A stretch of 64,000 nucleotides of DNA, from positions 4,402,001 to 4,466,000 of the forward strand of contig JAETXT010000004.1 in the NCBI GenBank assembly GCA_019188255.1. Direction: 5' to 3'. The translations under genes were made by a program, and so were the position numbers. The notes below the pieces were generated by a model. The model saw only the letters and a program-made list of their open reading frames with translations. It made no database searches and was not told the origin of the DNA. This document shows positions 1-11,302 of this stretch, one piece after another (the stretch's first letter is position 1; each line of letters opens with the position of its first letter). Origin of the DNA: Verticillium longisporum. Taxonomy: Eukaryota; Ascomycota; Sordariomycetes; Glomerellales; Plectosphaerellaceae.

Positions 1-698
1 GCGAGAGCGTGCAATTCTCTCTGCTCAGCGAGGATGGCGACGAGGGATACCCAGGCTCGGTCGAGACCATTATCACCTACACTGCAGGTGTGCAGAAGCA
101 GAACGGCAAAGAGGTCAACGTCCTGGGAATCGACTACGAGACCAAGCTCGTCGGCGGCGCCGACGAGACCGCCGTCAACCTGACAAACCACTCCTACTTC
201 AACCTGACGGGCGGACCGACAATCGAGGGCACCGAGATCACGCTTGCGACCGACAAGTACCTCCCCGTTGATGACGGTGGCATTCCTACAGGCGGTCCCA
301 CGGCTTTCGGCAAGGGTATCACCGGTGGCAAGGCCTTCACACTGGGTGCTGAAGAGCCCGACATTGACGACTGCTTCGTCGTCAACGAAGCGGCCGGCGC
401 AGTCCCCCTGGACACACGCGACAGCCCTCTGACGACGCTCGTGCAGGCTTACCACCCAGAGAGCAAGGTGCACCTCGAAGTGGCCAGCACGGAGCCCGCG
501 TTCCAGTTCTACACAGGCAAGTACATTGACGTGCCGGCCGTTGGCGGGCTGCCGGCGCGAGGCAAGCGCAGCGGCTTCTGCGTTGAGCCGAGTCGCTACG
601 TCAATGCCATCAACGTTGACGAGTGGAGGTCGCAATCAGTGCTGAAGAGGGGCGACGTCTACGGCGCACGAATTGTGTACCGTGGCTGGAGCGAGTAA
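1..698 (+). CDS. Aldose 1-epimerase (galactose mutarotase family), 3' part only
   Basis: The reading frame is already open at the window edge (frame starting at base 3), so the 5' part, roughly the first third of a ~350-residue family protein, lies outside. The visible 231 residues include the family signatures GYPG near the edge, NHSYFNL (positions 201-221 region in translation about residue 60), YLPVD, DDCFVVN and FCVEPSRYVNAI near the C-terminus. In this family the His of NHSYFNL and the Glu of the CVEP motif are the acid/base pair that interconverts alpha and beta anomers of aldoses in the Leloir galactose pathway. Those assignments are family knowledge; the motifs are seen. The GTG at base 9 is internal, not a start. 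No frame disruption is visible. A related glucose-6-phosphate 1-epimerase is less likely given the NHSYFNL and GYPG motifs. Confidence 0.9.
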   Translation, partial: ESVQFSLLSEDGDEGYPGSVETIITYTAGVQKQNGKEVNVLGIDYETKLVGGADETAVNLTNHSYFNLTGGPTIEGTEITLATDKYLPVDDGGIPTGGPTAFGKGITGGKAFTLGAEEPDIDDCFVVNEAAGAVPLDTRDSPLTTLVQAYHPESKVHLEVASTEPAFQFYTGKYIDVPAVGGLPARGKRSGFCVEPSRYVNAINVDEWRSQSVLKRGDVYGARIVYRGWSE

Positions 699-1618
699 AC
701 AATGTGCCGAAATTGATTAGTAGCTGTAAGCCTCACCAGAGCGCCCTAATTGATGAACATGACGATCCACCACCCTGTTTTCCCTGCAAGCGACATGTGC
801 CGGCGCCCTGGACGTGCTGTAGAGGCACCTGGCAAAGGCCGAGTCGCACCCGTGACACCTTGTCGAACAGTGGTTGGGCAGACCTCCTGCAGGCGCCCAG
901 ATGCAGCTGTGAAGGAGGGAGCATGACGACACAGCTAGATTCTTGAACTGACTCGACGAGAAGGCTTCCTAGCTTTGAAACCTCGAGCAAGGCTGGCGAT
1001 TGAGGCGGACCCAGTGTGCTTGATCTTCTGTGCTCGCATTTGCATCTGCACTTAGTAGAGGGATCTTGCATTGACGGCGCTGAAGACGAAGGGGCTGTAG
1101 AAGCACCGCTTAGTCAGTTGCGTCTCACTACGCGGCCTTTGCTTGGTTACTCCTTCCTTCCGACCTTGCCAGCACTTCCTTCCCTTGGGCCATTTTGAAG
1201 GGCGGGCAGTCACGAGGCCTGGGAACCTTCCTCTGACTGTCGCATTGCGAAGTGCGCTTAATCCCCTCCCAACACGCGTCTTTCCCTCTTCACTGAGTGC
1301 AAGCACCTTCTGGCGTTGCCTTACGCCGGGCTGTACTCATAAAGACCCAGAAGGATCCCAAACCTTGACCATATTCGAGTGTTTGAGCTTCACGTTCGGC
1401 ACTTCTTCTTCTCCCATACTACCTACATTGGCCAGCACAGCACAGCCCAACAGGACGACACGAAGCTGGCTTCAACCTCACCATCGAGAGACTAGACGGT
1501 GCCCTTTAATTCTCTAATCACAAATCTCCTCCATCCATATACCTGCAGCTGCGCTGGAATATCAGCACGGCAAATCTCTTGACACCGGGTCGTTCAATCA
1601 ATCTCTACGCACACATAA
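699..1618. other. Intergenic region, no gene recognised
   Basis: This is the 920-base interval between the epimerase stop and the next start. Composition is ordinary for the genic part. The last ~250 bases are C/T-rich and end just before the ATG at 1619, which resembles a fungal promoter and 5' leader. Short open frames here have no recognisable motif. Confidence 0.6.
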
Positions 1619-2689
1619 ATGCCTAATGAAATGGCTCTCACCACCCAGCCGCCGCCGACCGGGCCCGCCCCGCCTCAGCACAAACAGGCGACCCCAAAGC
1701 GCAAACGAGGCGAAGACGACAGCAGCATTGCACCGGCTTACACGACTGCGCAGTTTTCCTTTCGACTACCTCCTCCCAGCAGCGAAGATTCCGGCTGTGA
1801 GAGCCCGCGAACCAGGTTTGCCCGCCAATTCAAGGGACTCAACATCGACGAGCAGGGTGGGGGCGGGGTAATTCCCCAGCAGCAGCTGCTGCAGATGCAG
1901 CTCCCAGACCAACCTGTAGCCTTCCGGTCCCTGCTCGCAGGTTCTGACGAACCCGACAATGATGAAGATGATGGCAGCCTGACAACGCGCAAGCGACAAA
2001 AACTTCCCGATGTCGAAATGCACGATCCAGCGACCGGCAACTGTGAGCGGCCCGCGACTCCCACCCCACAGCGAAGCACCACGGTGCCCAATGCCCAACC
2101 ACAGCCGCAGCCTGCCCTCAAGGCCGCGACAATTAAGGATGCAATTGCACCCGGCTCCGATCTTTCCTCCACCGCCGATCAGCTCCACAGATCCTATCCT
2201 TCAATCAACCGCCTGCAGGACTCCAAGTCCCGTCAGCCGAGACGCGTCGGTACCCCGCCCCCGAGGAGGACGACAAAGAAGAAGGAACCCACCAGGAGGA
2301 AGACCGACATCAGCGACAGCGAAGATGAGATACCTACGGTCGTCGATCCCGTTCGAGCAGCCTTGACTTGGCACGAGGACGAGATCACCGTCTACGACCC
2401 CGACGACTCGGAAGACGATGGCGTTGGTGTCAACGGCATCGGCTTCAAGCCCACAGCTGCCCAAACACGTGCTAGGATTGCGAAGCGGAAGCAGCAGTTG
2501 GCCGAATACAGAAAAAGGGAAGAGAGTGAGGCGAGAAACAAGCGCAGCCAGCGCCGTCGCGGCAGTGCGGCCGGCCTCCCGGCTGCCGTCATAAAAAATA
2601 AGGCAGCATCAGCGTCGGCTGTAGCCCGGCGTGTCCGTTTTATGGAGACAGAAGCTGGTGCAACTGCTCTGACTGAATCGGCTGTCTGA
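1619..2689 (+). CDS. Conserved disordered basic/acidic protein, function unknown
   Basis: Single-exon frame of 356 codons. I do not recognise a functional family. The N-terminal ~220 residues are rich in Pro, Ser, Gln and Thr with a KRKRGEDD basic patch and look disordered. A central basic stretch (TPPPRRTTKKKEPTRRK) resembles a nuclear localisation signal. The C-terminal third is the most structured part: an acidic segment around ITVYDPDDSEDD, then NGIGFKPT, then a Lys/Arg/Glu-rich probable helix (AKRKQQLAEYRKREESEAR) and RRRG. This TWHEDEITVYDP to QRRR block resembles a motif I associate with uncharacterised proteins of Sordariomycetes, from memory and unverified. A nuclear role is inferred from composition only. 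The start ATG follows a C/T-rich leader; a second in-frame ATG lies four codons later. Confidence 0.75.
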   Translation: MPNEMALTTQPPPTGPAPPQHKQATPKRKRGEDDSSIAPAYTTAQFSFRLPPPSSEDSGCESPRTRFARQFKGLNIDEQGGGGVIPQQQLLQMQLPDQPVAFRSLLAGSDEPDNDEDDGSLTTRKRQKLPDVEMHDPATGNCERPATPTPQRSTTVPNAQPQPQPALKAATIKDAIAPGSDLSSTADQLHRSYPSINRLQDSKSRQPRRVGTPPPRRTTKKKEPTRRKTDISDSEDEIPTVVDPVRAALTWHEDEITVYDPDDSEDDGVGVNGIGFKPTAAQTRARIAKRKQQLAEYRKREESEARNKRSQRRRGSAAGLPAAVIKNKAASASAVARRVRFMETEAGATALTESAV

Positions 2690-3001
2690 TGAGATGGCTC
2701 GCATATCACGACTTTATGATGGTGGCAGGCGTTTCAAACTCGATACAAGGCACCAGCTGGATTTAGGCAGCCTTGACCTTAATATCGAGATGGCATTTCA
2801 TGGAACGGGGTTTGGCGTCATGGGCACTGGAGCGAGGAATAGTCTTAGGGTTCTCACGATGATTCACATGCTGTCTTCGAAAGAAGTCTGGCATGGTGAG
2901 ATAAGGAATGGAGCACTCAACATGATGATATCACAACTGCACTTTCGCTTCCATGGCTGTATTGTATTGTTTGACACGATTGTTACAAGCGAGAAAAAGC
3001 T

Positions 3002-3706
3002 CTACCAGAATTTATACCAAGGATCCTGCCTTGCCGCCTCTGCTGCCGCCTGCTTTGCCCTTGCAGCCTCGTCCCGTGCCTCCCTACGTGCTTCGACTTC
3101 CTTCTTGTGCTTGTCGACCATGGCCTCATGATACACTTCGACTGTCCGCCTCATGCGAACCCTCTCCTGCCTACGCTTCCACTGACAGTACTCATACGAT
3201 GCAGCTGCGCCGGCGAGGGTGCTGCCGACGGCCCAATTGGCGACCTTTGGGATGGGAGCTGCATAGTGTGAGTTTACCTCTTGAAAAGATCCCGATGGAA
3301 CGGGACTGCGGGGTGGGAGCTGACCCTTCATGACGAACTTGATACCACCAACAAGTCCGCCGGAGACAATGCCTGCGATGTATCCATCTCGTGCGCATGG
3401 CGCCTGGCTCACGGCAAGGAAGTCCTCGGGCTTGATAGTTTTCATCGCATCACCGACGGTGGGACCCTCACCCTGCTGCGGGGGGAAGTTGGTCTTAAAG
3501 TCGGCAGGATCGAGCTTGGCGTTGACGAGCTTGGGAAGCTCTTTGGGAGGCGCGCGACTGAGATCTAACCGGGGATCTATCGCCGTCTCTGGTGACGAGG
3601 AGGGTGCTGAGGTTTCCGCCGACTCGATGGAAGAGGCACCGCGGCTCCAGAGCCAGCCCTTCTTGGCCTCCTGGCGGGTCTCTGTATGATTTTGATTTGA
3701 CGACAT
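3002..3706 (-). CDS. COX20: COX20-like cytochrome c oxidase assembly protein
   Basis: Cox20 is an inner-membrane mitochondrial chaperone that handles Cox2 during cytochrome c oxidase assembly. The family core is visible: PCARDG followed by a Gly-rich hydrophobic segment (IAGIVSGGLVGGIKFV), then ANWAVGS with a second hydrophobic segment and the SYEYCQWKRR motif. These are the expected two membrane segments. A long charged C-terminal helix (residues ~180-225) ends in WYKFW. The unspliced frame is 234 codons, but a 66-nt stretch (3259-3324 on this strand, GTCAGC...ATGCAG with a CTCAC branch-like site) separates the two membrane segments by 22 atypical residues. Splicing it joins KFVMK to APIPKVANWAVG, which fits the family, giving 212 residues. 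The intron is a multiple of three with no stop, so retention would still be read through. The gene diverges from POL2. Confidence 0.85.
   Translation of the reverse strand: MSSNQNHTETRQEAKKGWLWSRGASSIESAETSAPSSSPETAIDPRLDLSRAPPKELPKLVNAKLDPADFKTNFPPQQGEGPTVGDAMKTIKPEDFLAVSQAPCARDGYIAGIVSGGLVGGIKFVMKGQLPPRSPVPSGSFQEVNSHYAAPIPKVANWAVGSTLAGAAASYEYCQWKRRQERVRMRRTVEVYHEAMVDKHKKEVEARREARDEAARAKQAAAEAARQDPWYKFW
3259..3324 (-). other. Probable in-frame 66-nt intron of COX20
   Basis: On the minus strand the segment starts GTCAGC and ends TATGCAG, with CTCAC about 10 bases before the acceptor. Removing it restores the expected spacing between the two membrane segments. The donor is weak, so this rests on family spacing plus the branch site. 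Confidence 0.65.
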
Positions 3707-4256
3707 GGTGGAAACGGCCAGGGTTGATGTCGTGATGGCATCAAGTCCAGGTCCGGTTCATGGCTCGAAATGTCGATGATGGGCTGATGAGATGACGTCC
3801 TGCGTTTCTGAAAATCTAAGTGGTCTGTGCGTCAATCGACTGTATGCAGGGCCCTTGTTAATTGATTTGCCCCGTGCGGCGCGTTGTCTGTGTCTAGTGT
3901 GTCGCGTCGAAGCGCGACTCGACGCGTACCGTTGCTGAGGGACTGACCCGCGATTTGCAATTCCACTTTAGCACACACTACACACACCCTGGATCCAAGA
4001 CCACATCCCCCTCGGAACAACGCCCTGCAACGGTGCGAGATTGTATTTCGAAAGGCCAGTCTCCCTACCGAGTGACGACCTCGAATCTCGATCACCACAT
4101 CACTTGTCTGTCGACTTGCACTCCTTTTTCCCATGATACCCTGAGCGCACGACAACCCGAGTCTTCTCTCCTTTTCTTTTCGCCCCTCCCTCTCCCTCCT
4201 TTTCTCTCTCTTCCCCTCCTACCTCGAAGCCTAGACCCCTCCCTCACAGCAAAACA
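3707..4256. promoter_or_regulatory. Divergent COX20/POL2 promoter region with an MCB-type box
   Basis: This 550-base region separates the two divergent starts. It holds ACGCGT at 3922-3927, the core of the MluI cell-cycle box bound by MBF in fungi and common upstream of DNA-replication genes. It overlaps an inverted repeat: CGCGTCGA at 3903-3910 and TCGACGCG at 3919-3926, spaced by 8 bases. The last ~110 bases before the POL2 ATG are a pyrimidine-rich leader. MBF control of POL2 is inferred from known biology, not demonstrated here. Confidence 0.55.
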
Positions 4257-7200
4257 ATGCCGAACACATCTCTGCGGCGCCCGCAAAAGGGCTACCGCCG
4301 CGGCGGCAAGGCCGCCTTCCACGGCGGCCGCTCCACGAAACCCCGAACCTTCGAGGCCTCCTCCCGCGCCGAGGCCACCTCCGCTGATGAGCGCTGGGAG
4401 CGCACCCGCCTGAGCAACACGATCGACGAGGCCATGGGCTTCGCGCGCCACGAGGGTGGCGGCCGGCGGCGCGAGGGCTGGCTCGTCAACGTGCAGCCCA
4501 CGGCCGTCGAGGACGATCGGAACCCCGGCGGCCGTGCCGCGCTCGACTGCTACTTCATGGAGGACGACGGCGCGACGTTCAAGGCGACGGTCGAGTACGA
4601 GCCCTACTTTCTCGTCGCCGTCAAAAAGGGCCGCGAGAGCGAGGTCGAGGAGTGGCTCAAGCGCGTGCCCGGCGACGGCTGCGTCAAGACGATTAAGAGG
4701 GTCGAGAAGGAGGACCTGAAGGTGCCGAACCACTTGATGGGCTACCGACGGCCGTTCTTGGAGCTGCGGTTTCTCAACGTCAACGACTTGCTGGCGGCGC
4801 GCAGGGACATTATGCCTATTGCGGCGAAGAATAAGAAGAACGTAGATGTGATGGAGGCGTATGCAGAGGTTGCCACGTAGGCCCCCCCTCCCCCTGCAAC
4901 TGCTCCTCGAGGGTCGGGAATGCTAACGTTTTGGCAGGGCGAACGGCGACATTGACCTTTTTGACGATTCACGAGAAGATGATAGACGAGCGAATGCTTC
5001 TTTTGCCGATGCGAGCGACTTTATTGTCGATATCCGAGAGTACGATGTGCCGTACCATGTACGAGTAATGATTGATTTGAGTATGGACCTTTGGAAACGG
5101 CCCGACAACCAAGTAGATACTGACGAACAACAGATATACGAGTGGGAAAATGGTACTTTGTGGACTCAAAACACGGCGTCACATCCATCATCTGCAACGA
5201 GGAGCGACTGGCCATGGCCGACCCCGTGGTCATGGCCTACGATATCGAGACATCGAAACTGCCCCTGAAATTCCCTGACGCCGCCACGGACCAGATCATG
5301 ATGATATCGTACATGATCGACGGCCAGGGTTTCCTGATTACCAATCGCGAGATTGTCTCTGAAGACATTTCAGATTTCGAATACACGCCAAAACCCGAGT
5401 ATCCAGGTGCATTCATGATTTTCAACGAGAAGGACGAGAAGAATGTCATCGAGAGATTCTTTGAGCACATCAAGGAGGCCAGACCAACTGTCATTGCAAC
5501 GTACAACGGTGACTTCTTCGATTGGCCCTTTGTGGAAACGAGAGCCAGCTTCCATGGCATCGACATGTACCAGGAGATTGGCTGGAAGAAGAACAATGAG
5601 GATCAGTACCAGTGCAGCTATGGCGTGCACATGGACTGCTTCCACTGGGTCAATCGTGATTCATACCTGCCACAAGGATCGCGAGGTCTGAAAGCTGTCA
5701 CAGTCGCGAAGCTCGGATACGACCCAGACGAGCTCGACCCTGAACTCATGACGCCCTATGCCGCTGAACGACCGCAAACCCTGGCAGAGTATTCCGTTTC
5801 CGACGCTGTTGCAACCTACTACCTGTACATGAAATACGTCCACCCCTTCGTCTTCTCCCTCTGCACAATTCTGCCGCTGGGCGGCGATGATACACTGAGG
5901 AAAGGTACCGGCACACTTTGCGAGATGCTGCTGATGGTGCAGGCGTACGAGAGGAAAATTGTGCTTCCAAACAAGCACATGGCGCCAAAAGAGGCCTTCT
6001 GGGACGGCCACTTGCTCGATTCCGAAACTTATGTTGGTGGTCACGTCGAGAGTATAGAAGCTGGTGTGTTCCGGGCCGACATACCAGTCAATTTCGCCGT
6101 GGACCCAACAGCAGTGGACGAGCTGCTCCATGACCTTGATTCAGCGCTACGGTTCACCATCGAGGTCGAGGAGAAAAAGTCCATGGCTGATGTCGAGAAC
6201 TACGAGGAGGTCAAGGCACAAGTAGCCGCACGACTACAGGCTCTCAAGGAGACACCAAATCGCATGGAACGACCCCTCATCTACCACTTGGACGTTGCTT
6301 CCATGTATCCCAACATCATGACGACCAATCGACTGCAACCTGACTCCATGGTTCAGGAATCCGACTGTGCGGCTTGCGACTTCAACAGGCCGGGCAAGAC
6401 CTGCGATCGACGTCTGCCATGGTCGTGGAGAGGAGAGTACATCCCTGCGAAGAGAGACGAGTACAACATGATCCGAAACGCGCTGGAAAGTGAAAAGTTT
6501 CCTGGGAAATATCCCAACTCGCCCATGCGACCATTCCAAGACTTATCGCAAGACGAACAAACGGCTCTCATCAGGAAACGTCTGCAAATGTACTCGCAGA
6601 AGATCTACCATAAGATTCACGACTCCACCATTATAACCAAGGAAGCCATCATTTGCCAGCGAGAGAATCCGTTCTACATCAACACTGTGCGCGACTTTCG
6701 CGACCGTCGTTACGACTACAAAGGAAAGGCGAAAGTCTGGAAGGGGAAAACAGAGGCCCTCAAGTCATCCGGAGCAAGCTCCACTGAGGTTGAAGCCGCG
6801 AAGAAGATGATCATCTTGTTCGATTCGCTGCAATTGGCGCACAAGGTCATTCTCAATTCCTTCTACGGCTACGTCATGCGAAAGGGTTCGCGATGGTACT
6901 CGCTCGAGATGGCTGGTGTAACATGCTTGACGGGCGCGACGATTATTCAGCTTGCTCGTGGCCTTGTCGAGCGTCTTGGCCGTCCATTAGAGCTGGATAC
7001 GGACGGTATCTGGTGCATGTTGCCTGCCACGTTCCCTGAGAACTTCTCGTTCAAGATGAAAGGCGGAAAGAAGGTTACTGTCTCGTACCCCTGTGTCATG
7101 TTGAACCATCTTGTCCACGCCAAGTTCACGAATCACCAGTACCAAACCCTGGTTGACGAGAAGACGTTCAAGTATGAGACGCACAGCGACAACTCCATCT

Positions 7201-10200
7201 TTTTCGAAGTCGACGGTCCGTACAAGGCTATGGTCTTGCCGACTTCAAAGGAAGAGGACAAGAACTTGAAGAAACGTTATGCTGTCTTCAACGACGATGG
7301 AAGTCTCGCAGAGCTCAAGGGTTTCGAAGTCAAGCGCCGAGGTGAGCTGAAGCTCATCAAGATCTTCCAGCAGCAAATCTTCAAATTCTTCCTGGAAGGC
7401 ACAACGCTGGCCGAGTGTTACACGGCCGTTGCAAAGGTGGCTAACCGCTGGCTTGACATCCTTCACAGCAAGGGCGCATCACTCGAGGACGAGGAGCTGA
7501 TGGAGCTGATTTCGGAGAACCGAAGCATGTCCAAGACATTGGAGGAGTATGGCTCGCAGAAATCAACATCCATCACAACGGCCAAGCGCTTAGCCGACTT
7601 CCTGGGTGAACAAATGGTCAAAGACAAGGGTCTGAACTGCAAATTCATCATCTGCGCAAGACCAAAGAATGCACCTGTTACAGAACGAGCCGTGCCGGTA
7701 GCGATCTTTTCTGCGGAGGAGCAGACGAAACGGGCGTATCTCAAGAAGTGGCTCAAAGAAGAGCCCGCTGACACTGATCCTCGGGCTCTTCTCGACTGGG
7801 ACTACTATCTCGAGCGTCTGGGCTCCGTCATCCAAAAGCTCATCACCATTCCTGCCGCACTGCAGAAAGTCCGGAACCCAGTGCCTCGAGTGCCTCACCC
7901 CGACTGGCTTCAGCGCAGGATCAACATCAAGGACGACAAGATGAAACAGAAGAAGATGACAGACATGTTCACCAAGGGACCCCTTGAAGACATCACAAAT
8001 CTGAATGGCCGTGGTGCAGAAGACATGGAAGATTTCGGAACCAAGCTGCTCAAGCCCAAGACTGTAACGTCCCTCGTTGCAGCATCGCAGTCTGCAGCAA
8101 CATCGCAGAAGAGGAAGTCCCCCGAGCCGACAGAGTCACTAGATCCTTTCGCTGCGCTACCAAAGACTATGCCTTCGCCGTCAGAGGACTACCCCGCCTT
8201 CCTCGAGTATCAGAAGCAGAAATGGAAGATCCAGAGACAAGCACGCATTCAACGACGCAAACTGTTTGGCGACAGACGCAACAACATGCAGAGCAACATT
8301 CAGACAACGTTCATGCACCAAGCTCACAATACATTCACCAACAACTGGCACCTGTTGCACCTGAAAACGACGGAGACACCGGGTGTCGTTAACGCCTACG
8401 TTCTCATTCATGCCAAGATTCACACAGTCAAGATCAAGGTGCCACGCGTGGTGTTCCTCAATTTGAAGAGTAATGACATGCCTGATGTCGATATTGCCGG
8501 GTGTGAAGTGGAACAGGTCAACCATACCCTTCCCAACGGCCACTCATCAACACATCTCTTCAAGCTCACGGTGCCCGAGGACGTGTACTTCAACGAGGCT
8601 GACAGCTTCTCCACACTGTTCAATCACCCTAGTGTGGAAGGCGTCTATGAGAAGAATTTGCCCCTCAATATCCGTGCTGTGCTTCAGCTTGGCAACATTT
8701 GTACCGTTGATGAAACCAAGGATGGGGTTCTTGGCAAAGGTCTTGACGAGGGCTTCGATCTTGTCGGTTTGATGCGACCTCTGAAACCCAAGCCATATTT
8801 GGAAGCCTCTCCCCTGGCCTACCTCTACATTTCCCAGATCTCCGCAGGCGAACGCCAAATCTTCGGTCTCTTCTCCACAACCAACTGCCAAGCACATATC
8901 GTCATCCTAAACAAGAGCAGAGACTCGGGTCAAGAGCTACCAAACGTTTCCAGGATATACTCGGATACCGTCAAACAGCGCGACCAAGAAGCGGAGGGCA
9001 CTAACTGGCAGGAGTGCTTCCCGTACCAGGAGAAGCTCAATTTCAAGATCACTCAAGTCACGACGCGGAGGAAACTTCACCTTGAGCTCGGCGACATTGT
9101 CAAGAAGCTGCGTAAGGACGAGGTCAAACCGCTGATGCTCGTGATTCAATCATCACAACGGAACCATTTGATCTCGGAAGTACCCGTCCTCAGTGAATTC
9201 CCCGTCCTACCTTTGAAGTATGACACGACCGACAGCTCCCTGCCGCCCCTTGGCTGGCAGACTGTTGCTGACAGAAGGCTTGTAGGCCACTACCTTGGTC
9301 TGGGATCATGGGTTATGCATCTCATGTCTCTCGCGAGATACGGCGATGTTCCTCTTTGCAACCTGGAAAGGGACGATCCACGCTTCTTGATCGACATCGC
9401 CTACGCCAGGCGACTTCAAAACAATAATGTCGTCCTGTGGTGGTCCGCTAGTCCACGTCCGGATCATGCTGGTTACGAAAAGGACGATGTCACGGGTCCC
9501 CTGGAAACAGTTTCGATGCCAAATGTCAACAAACCCGGCACTTTCGCTTCTGTCTGCATCGATCTTGAGGTTCGCAATCTGGCCATTAATACGATTCTGA
9601 CCTCCTCTTTGATTAATGATCTCGAGGGCGCGGACTCTGTGTCTTTTAACCCTGCCGCGGACGCTGGAGCAAACGCTGATGAGGTCATCTCGTTCGATAA
9701 TGCGTTCGCCAACGCAGGTGTACTGGTTCTGCGAGAGATGGTCAAGGCGTGGTGGGTAGAGGCCTGCAAGGGCAACACCATGGCCGATGTCATGGTGCAG
9801 CATCTTGTGCGTTGGGTTGAGAGTCCTGATTCCTTCCTCTACGACCGCGCACTGCACTACTACGTGCAAATGATGTCGCGCAAAGCCTTCCAGCAGCTTA
9901 TGGGCGATTTCCGCAAGGTCGGTAGCCAAGTCATCTTTGCCAACTCGAATCGTCTTCTTTTGCAGACCACGAAAGCCGAAGTCGGAACCGCGTACGCCTA
10001 CAGCAACTACGTCATCAAGTCAATCAAGAGCAAGCCCCTATTCCACTTCATCGATCTCGAGATCAAAGAGTACTGGGACTACCTCGTCTGGTATGATGAG
10101 TTCAACTATGGAGGCAAGGCGTGCCAGGAGGTCGTCGAGGCGGACAACCAGAATCTCGAGACGATCATGCACTGGCAAATGTCTACATTCCTTCCCGAGC

Positions 10201-11069
10201 GTCTTCAGCCCACTTTCCAAGAATGGGTCATCGAGTTCATCAACCTCATGCACCGCAACAAACGCGCCTTTGACGTTGAGGACTTCTCCACCCAACGTCT
10301 TACGCAGCTGCCACCCTCCCGCAAAGATCCGAACGACGAGAGTGCCCTCCTTCTCGGCAAGAGCTTCGAGAAGCCCCTTAAAAAGACCATTTCGAACCTT
10401 CTCGCTGTTCAGAAGCGCGAGCTCCTCCACCCCGAACTCGCGGGCGACTATTCCTTCCCTGTTCTCCCTGGGTCCCATCTCGCCACCTATACGGATGGCG
10501 CTGGTGCACGCTCAGGCCCGCTTCTCGAGCTCGTCAAGTCTCTCATGCAAGTCCTCAGCCTGGACCGCAATATCACGCTGGAGGCGCGCCTGCTGCGCAA
10601 GGAACTCCTCGCCATGTTTGACGACTGCGAGTTCCCCAAGGTCCCGACGTTCCAGATTCCGAGCGCCACCCTGAAGATGCCATTGCGCAGCTGCGACGTT
10701 TGCACCATGGCGCGTTACATGGATTTCTGTCGCGACGCTGTCCTGCCGCCCGACCAGGGGCAAACGCACAAGCCTTGGCGGTGCGGGTTCTGCGAGGCCG
10801 AGTATGACCGCAACACCATCGAGGAGAGGCTCATCGCGCAGGTCGAGGGGTTCGCAGTCGAGTGGGCGAGCCAGGATGTGCAGTGCGAAAAGTGCCGCGC
10901 GCTGAGACTGAACGAGTTCATGGAGCACTGCGTCTGCAGCGGCGCGTGGGTGGAGAGCGTGAGCCGTGAAGACATATTGAAGAAGGTTGCAGTGTACGGA
11001 AACGTGGCCAAATTTTACGGCTTGAGGATGTTGAAGGAGGTGGTCGAAGGCTTGAAGGCTGGGTTGTAG
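4257..11069 (+). CDS. POL2: DNA polymerase epsilon catalytic subunit A
   Basis: Catalytic subunit of the leading-strand replicative polymerase in the nucleus. Three exons: 4257-4876, 4938-5080, 5134-11069. Introns are 61 and 53 nt with TGCTAAC and TACTGAC branch sites. The spliced product is 2232 residues, against 2222 in yeast. The exonuclease motif DIET starts at residue 291, and NGDFFDWPF (Exo II) is near 380. Polymerase motif A DVASMYPNIM starts at 641. Motif B is ILNSFYGYVMRKG, and motif C ELDTDG has its two Asp at 876 and 878. The CysX cluster Cys (666, 669, 678, 762) that holds an Fe-S centre in yeast are present. The C-terminal half is the inactive second polymerase module, ending with the zinc modules CysA (2108, 2111, 2138, 2141) and CysB (2172, 2175, 2187, 2189) that bind the B subunit. 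All catalytic residues are retained with no indels. Convergent with the HET gene. Confidence 0.98.
4877..4937 (+). other. POL2 intron 1
   Basis: 61 nt, GTAGGC...TTGGCAG, branch site TGCTAAC at 4921-4927. Splicing bypasses the in-frame TAG at 4878-4880 and joins EVAT to ANGDIDLF. Confidence 0.93.
5081..5133 (+). other. POL2 intron 2
   Basis: 53 nt, GTATGG...CAACAG, branch site TACTGAC at 5118-5124. Splicing gives VMIDLNIRVGKWY, matching the family's conserved block at this site. Confidence 0.93.
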
Positions 11070-11302
11070 AGCCGCGGAATGGCCTTTTGGGGAAACGGGA
11101 CGACACGCGATATCACGGCGTTCAAAGGTTGAGGCTGGAGTTAGTTTTACAGGGTGTGGCCTTAAAGTTGGTATCAGGGTTATTTGAAGCCATCATATCG
11201 TAATTCATTACATCTCATGAGATCCCTTGCTTGCTCGTCTGCACACCACCAACTATTGCGATCTCTGCAGTGTCGCCTCGGCTGTTGCTCCTCCACGAAC
11301 GG

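Noticed and set aside
9..698. Epimerase starting at the GTG at base 9
   Set aside because: The frame is open upstream to the window edge and the protein lacks its N-terminal third, so the real start lies outside.
5237..10928. Many antisense and alternative-frame open frames inside POL2
   Set aside because: They overlap strongly conserved POL2 sequence and have no motif of their own; long GC-balanced coding DNA opens such frames by chance.
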